Source: JBHIBR01 sp046759145 [NCBI: Nitrospinota bacterium] (GTDB taxonomy: Bacteria > UBA8248). Taken from it: DNA of 6,418 nucleotides. The stretch covers positions 1 to 6,418 of the forward strand of contig JBHIBR010000109.1 in the NCBI GenBank assembly GCA_046759145.1. Direction: 5' to 3'. The notes below the pieces were generated by a model, which was not told the DNA's origin, made no database searches, and saw nothing but the letters and a program-made list of their open reading frames with translations. Of the stretch, positions 5,101 to 6,418 are shown piece by piece; positions within the stretch are counted from its first letter, which is position 1; every line of letters starts with the position of its first letter. The translations under genes and the position numbers were made by a program.

Positions 5101-6375
5101 ATGGTGCTGACCCGGGCGGGCGGGCGCATCTACTACGGCTGGGTGGTGGTGGGCGTGGCCTTCCTCACCATGGCCCTGGGGGGGACCGTCAACGCCACTT
5201 TCTCGGTGTTCTACATAGCCATCCTGGAGGAATTCCGCTGGAGCCGGGCCGAGACGGCGCTGGCCTTCTCCCTCTCCATGGCCACCTTCGCCCTCGCCGC
5301 CGCGCCCGCGGGGGCGCTCATTGACCGCTGGGGGCCCCGGCGCGTGCTACCCGCCGGGGTGGGGGTGCTCTGCATGGGGCTCGCGCTCTCGAGCCTGGTG
5401 CATGCCCCCTGGCACCTCTACCTCCTCTACGGGGTGGTCACCGCCCTCGGAATCACCCTGGTGGGCTTCGTCCCCACCCACACCGTCGTCTCCCGCTGGT
5501 TCATCCGCCGCCGCGCCATCGCCCTCGGCCTCGCCCAGGCGGGCCGGGGGGTGGGCGCACTCTTGGTGGTCCCCTTCGCCCAGCTCCTCATCGGATGGGT
5601 GGGGTGGCGCCACGCCTACTGGGTTCTCGCCCTCCTCATCGGGGGCGTGCTGATCCCGCTCAACTACCTCTTCCAGCGGGGCGGGCCCGAGGAGGTGGGC
5701 CTTCGGCCGGACGGCCTCTCCGAGGCGGCCGCCCCGCCCGCCGCTCCTGTCTCCTGGACGCTCTCCCGCGCCCTCCGAGACGCTTCCTTCTGGGTGCTGC
5801 TCCCGACGGGTGCGCTCCATGGGGTCACCTTCGGCGCGGTGATGGTGCATCAGGTGGCCCACATGGTGGATGTGGGCCTTCCGGCGCTCCTGGCGGCCTC
5901 GGTGTTCGGCCTCACCGCCCTCATCCGGGCGGGTGCGGGGATAGGGGGGGGCTGGGTGTCGGACCGGGTCGGGCGGGTCCCCACCTATCTCGCCGCGAGC
6001 GCCTTGACGCTCGGGGGCATCTTCGCCCTGGCGCAAGCCGGCCCGGGGGGAGCCTCCTGGGCTTACGTTTTCGCCCTCCTCTACGGCCTCGGCTCGGGCG
6101 CCCGGGGGACGAGCCTTGTGGCCCTCAAGGCCGACCTGTTCCGCGGCCCGCACTTCGGCTCCATCCTGGGGATGAGCCAGCTGGGGACGGGTTTGGGTGC
6201 GGCGGTGGGCCCCTGGTTGGCGGGCTATATCTTCGACCGGACCGGGGACTACCAGCTGGCCTTCCTCCTGGTAGCCGCCTCCATCCTCCTCTCCGCTTTG
6301 GGAGCGTGGGTGGGGGGAAGCCTCCTCCGGAGGGAGACCTCCCGTTCGGTGGACCGACGTTCGGTGGACCGGTGA
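5101..6375 (+). CDS. MFS transporter, monocarboxylate/OFA-like group
   Basis: This is a 424-aa inner-membrane carrier with about twelve predicted transmembrane segments: six at roughly 13-190, a cytoplasmic loop at 191-228 and six at 230-408. Seen: the N-terminus IYYGWVVVGVAF is typical of monocarboxylate-type MFS proteins. WSRAETALAFSLSM precedes TM2. The MFS motif A, DRWGPRR (75-81), lies between TM2 and TM3, with a second-half counterpart SDRVGRVP (287-294). GWR (168-170) and EEVGLRPDG (197-205) are also familiar from this group. Known: relatives exchange or import monocarboxylates, dicarboxylates or similar organic acids. The substrate cannot be read from the sequence. The C-terminus ends in RSVDR twice, from a 15-bp tandem duplication. 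The stop codon overlaps the next ATG (TGATG), so the DUF554-like gene is likely translationally coupled. Confidence 0.9.
   Translation: MVLTRAGGRIYYGWVVVGVAFLTMALGGTVNATFSVFYIAILEEFRWSRAETALAFSLSMATFALAAAPAGALIDRWGPRRVLPAGVGVLCMGLALSSLVHAPWHLYLLYGVVTALGITLVGFVPTHTVVSRWFIRRRAIALGLAQAGRGVGALLVVPFAQLLIGWVGWRHAYWVLALLIGGVLIPLNYLFQRGGPEEVGLRPDGLSEAAAPPAAPVSWTLSRALRDASFWVLLPTGALHGVTFGAVMVHQVAHMVDVGLPALLAASVFGLTALIRAGAGIGGGWVSDRVGRVPTYLAASALTLGGIFALAQAGPGGASWAYVFALLYGLGSGARGTSLVALKADLFRGPHFGSILGMSQLGTGLGAAVGPWLAGYIFDRTGDYQLAFLLVAASILLSALGAWVGGSLLRRETSRSVDRRSVDR
6343..6372 (+). repeat. 15-bp tandem duplication at the 3' end of the MFS gene
   Basis: CGTTCGGTGGACCG occurs at 6343-6356 and again at 6358-6371, a period of 15 bp with 14 of 15 bases identical. 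It encodes RSVDR-RSVDR, the last ten residues of the carrier, and keeps the frame. The second copy places GGTGG 7 nt before the ATG of the next gene, where it may act as a weak ribosome binding site. Confidence 0.9.
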
Positions 6376-6418
6376 TGCCCTTCGGCACCCTGGTGAACGC
6401 CCTGGCCGTGCTGGCGGG
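6375..6418 (+). CDS. DUF554-like membrane protein, N-terminal fragment
   Basis: Only 14 codons are in the window: MPFGTLVNALAVLAG-like, with the last codon incomplete at the right edge. The G-T-L-V-N-A-x-A-V-L opening followed by a Gly-rich membrane segment is the usual start of DUF554 (YdfK-type) multi-pass membrane proteins, whose role is unknown. The ATG overlaps the MFS stop by one base (TGATG), which suggests translational coupling. The fragment is short, so the family call rests on one motif. Confidence 0.6.
   Translation, partial: MPFGTLVNALAVLA

Noticed and set aside
4925-5110. 61-codon open frame spanning the dnaN-MFS intergenic region
   Set aside because: It runs straight through the terminator hairpin and T tract, overlaps the dnaN stop, and has no recognisable content.
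5347-6153. Minus-strand open frame of 268 codons across the MFS gene
   Set aside because: Antisense shadow; its composition (Glu, Gly, His, Pro rich) is what GC-rich membrane-protein genes give on the opposite strand.
1-6418. Search for CRISPR arrays, IS ends, tRNA genes, attachment sites or an origin of replication
   Set aside because: No spaced direct repeats, terminal inverted repeats, cloverleaf-like segments or DnaA-box-like clusters were seen on reading both strands.

Overview
This is a very GC-rich bacterial chromosomal fragment with tightly packed genes. It carries housekeeping functions (DNA polymerase III sliding clamp, cell-wall lytic transglycosylase) beside catabolic and transport genes (family I CoA-transferase subunit A, ACMSD-like amidohydrolase, MFS carrier). 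The lytic transglycosylase is an MltD-type enzyme with LysM repeats and an N-terminal region resembling deltaproteobacterial homologues. This points to a Gram-negative, GC-rich, soil- or sediment-type lineage (Deltaproteobacteria-like, or an uncultured phylum such as Rokubacteria, NC10 or Tectomicrobia). The taxonomic guess is an inference and is weak.

Layout: (1) 1-1203, minus strand: a leftward operon. A 316-aa metal-dependent amidohydrolase comes first, followed 20 nt later by the start of a CoA-transferase alpha subunit that runs off the left edge. (2) 1204-1417: a divergent intergenic region of about 214 bp, with one AT-rich island carrying back-to-back sigma70-like promoters. (3) 1418-4928, plus strand: a probable three-gene operon of a secreted MltD-like transglycosylase (TTG start), a 124-aa DUF4870-like membrane protein and dnaN. 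(4) 4929-5100: a Rho-independent terminator and a TATAAT box that overlaps it. (5) 5101-6375: a 12-TM MFS carrier ending in a 15-bp tandem duplication. It overlaps by one base (TGATG) the start of a DUF554-like membrane protein that is cut by the right edge.

The left operon looks like part of an organic-acid or acyl-CoA degradation pathway. The central operon joins cell-wall remodelling with the replication clamp, and dnaN lies outside the classical dnaA-dnaN-recF-gyrB order. I found no mobile element, CRISPR array, tRNA/rRNA gene or phage signature, and no clear evidence of a new defence or biosynthetic system. The points most worth a second look are the dnaN context, the divergent promoter pair, the promoter/terminator overlap at 4984-5022, strong structure-forming tracts inside mltD and dnaN, and the terminal duplication in the MFS gene.
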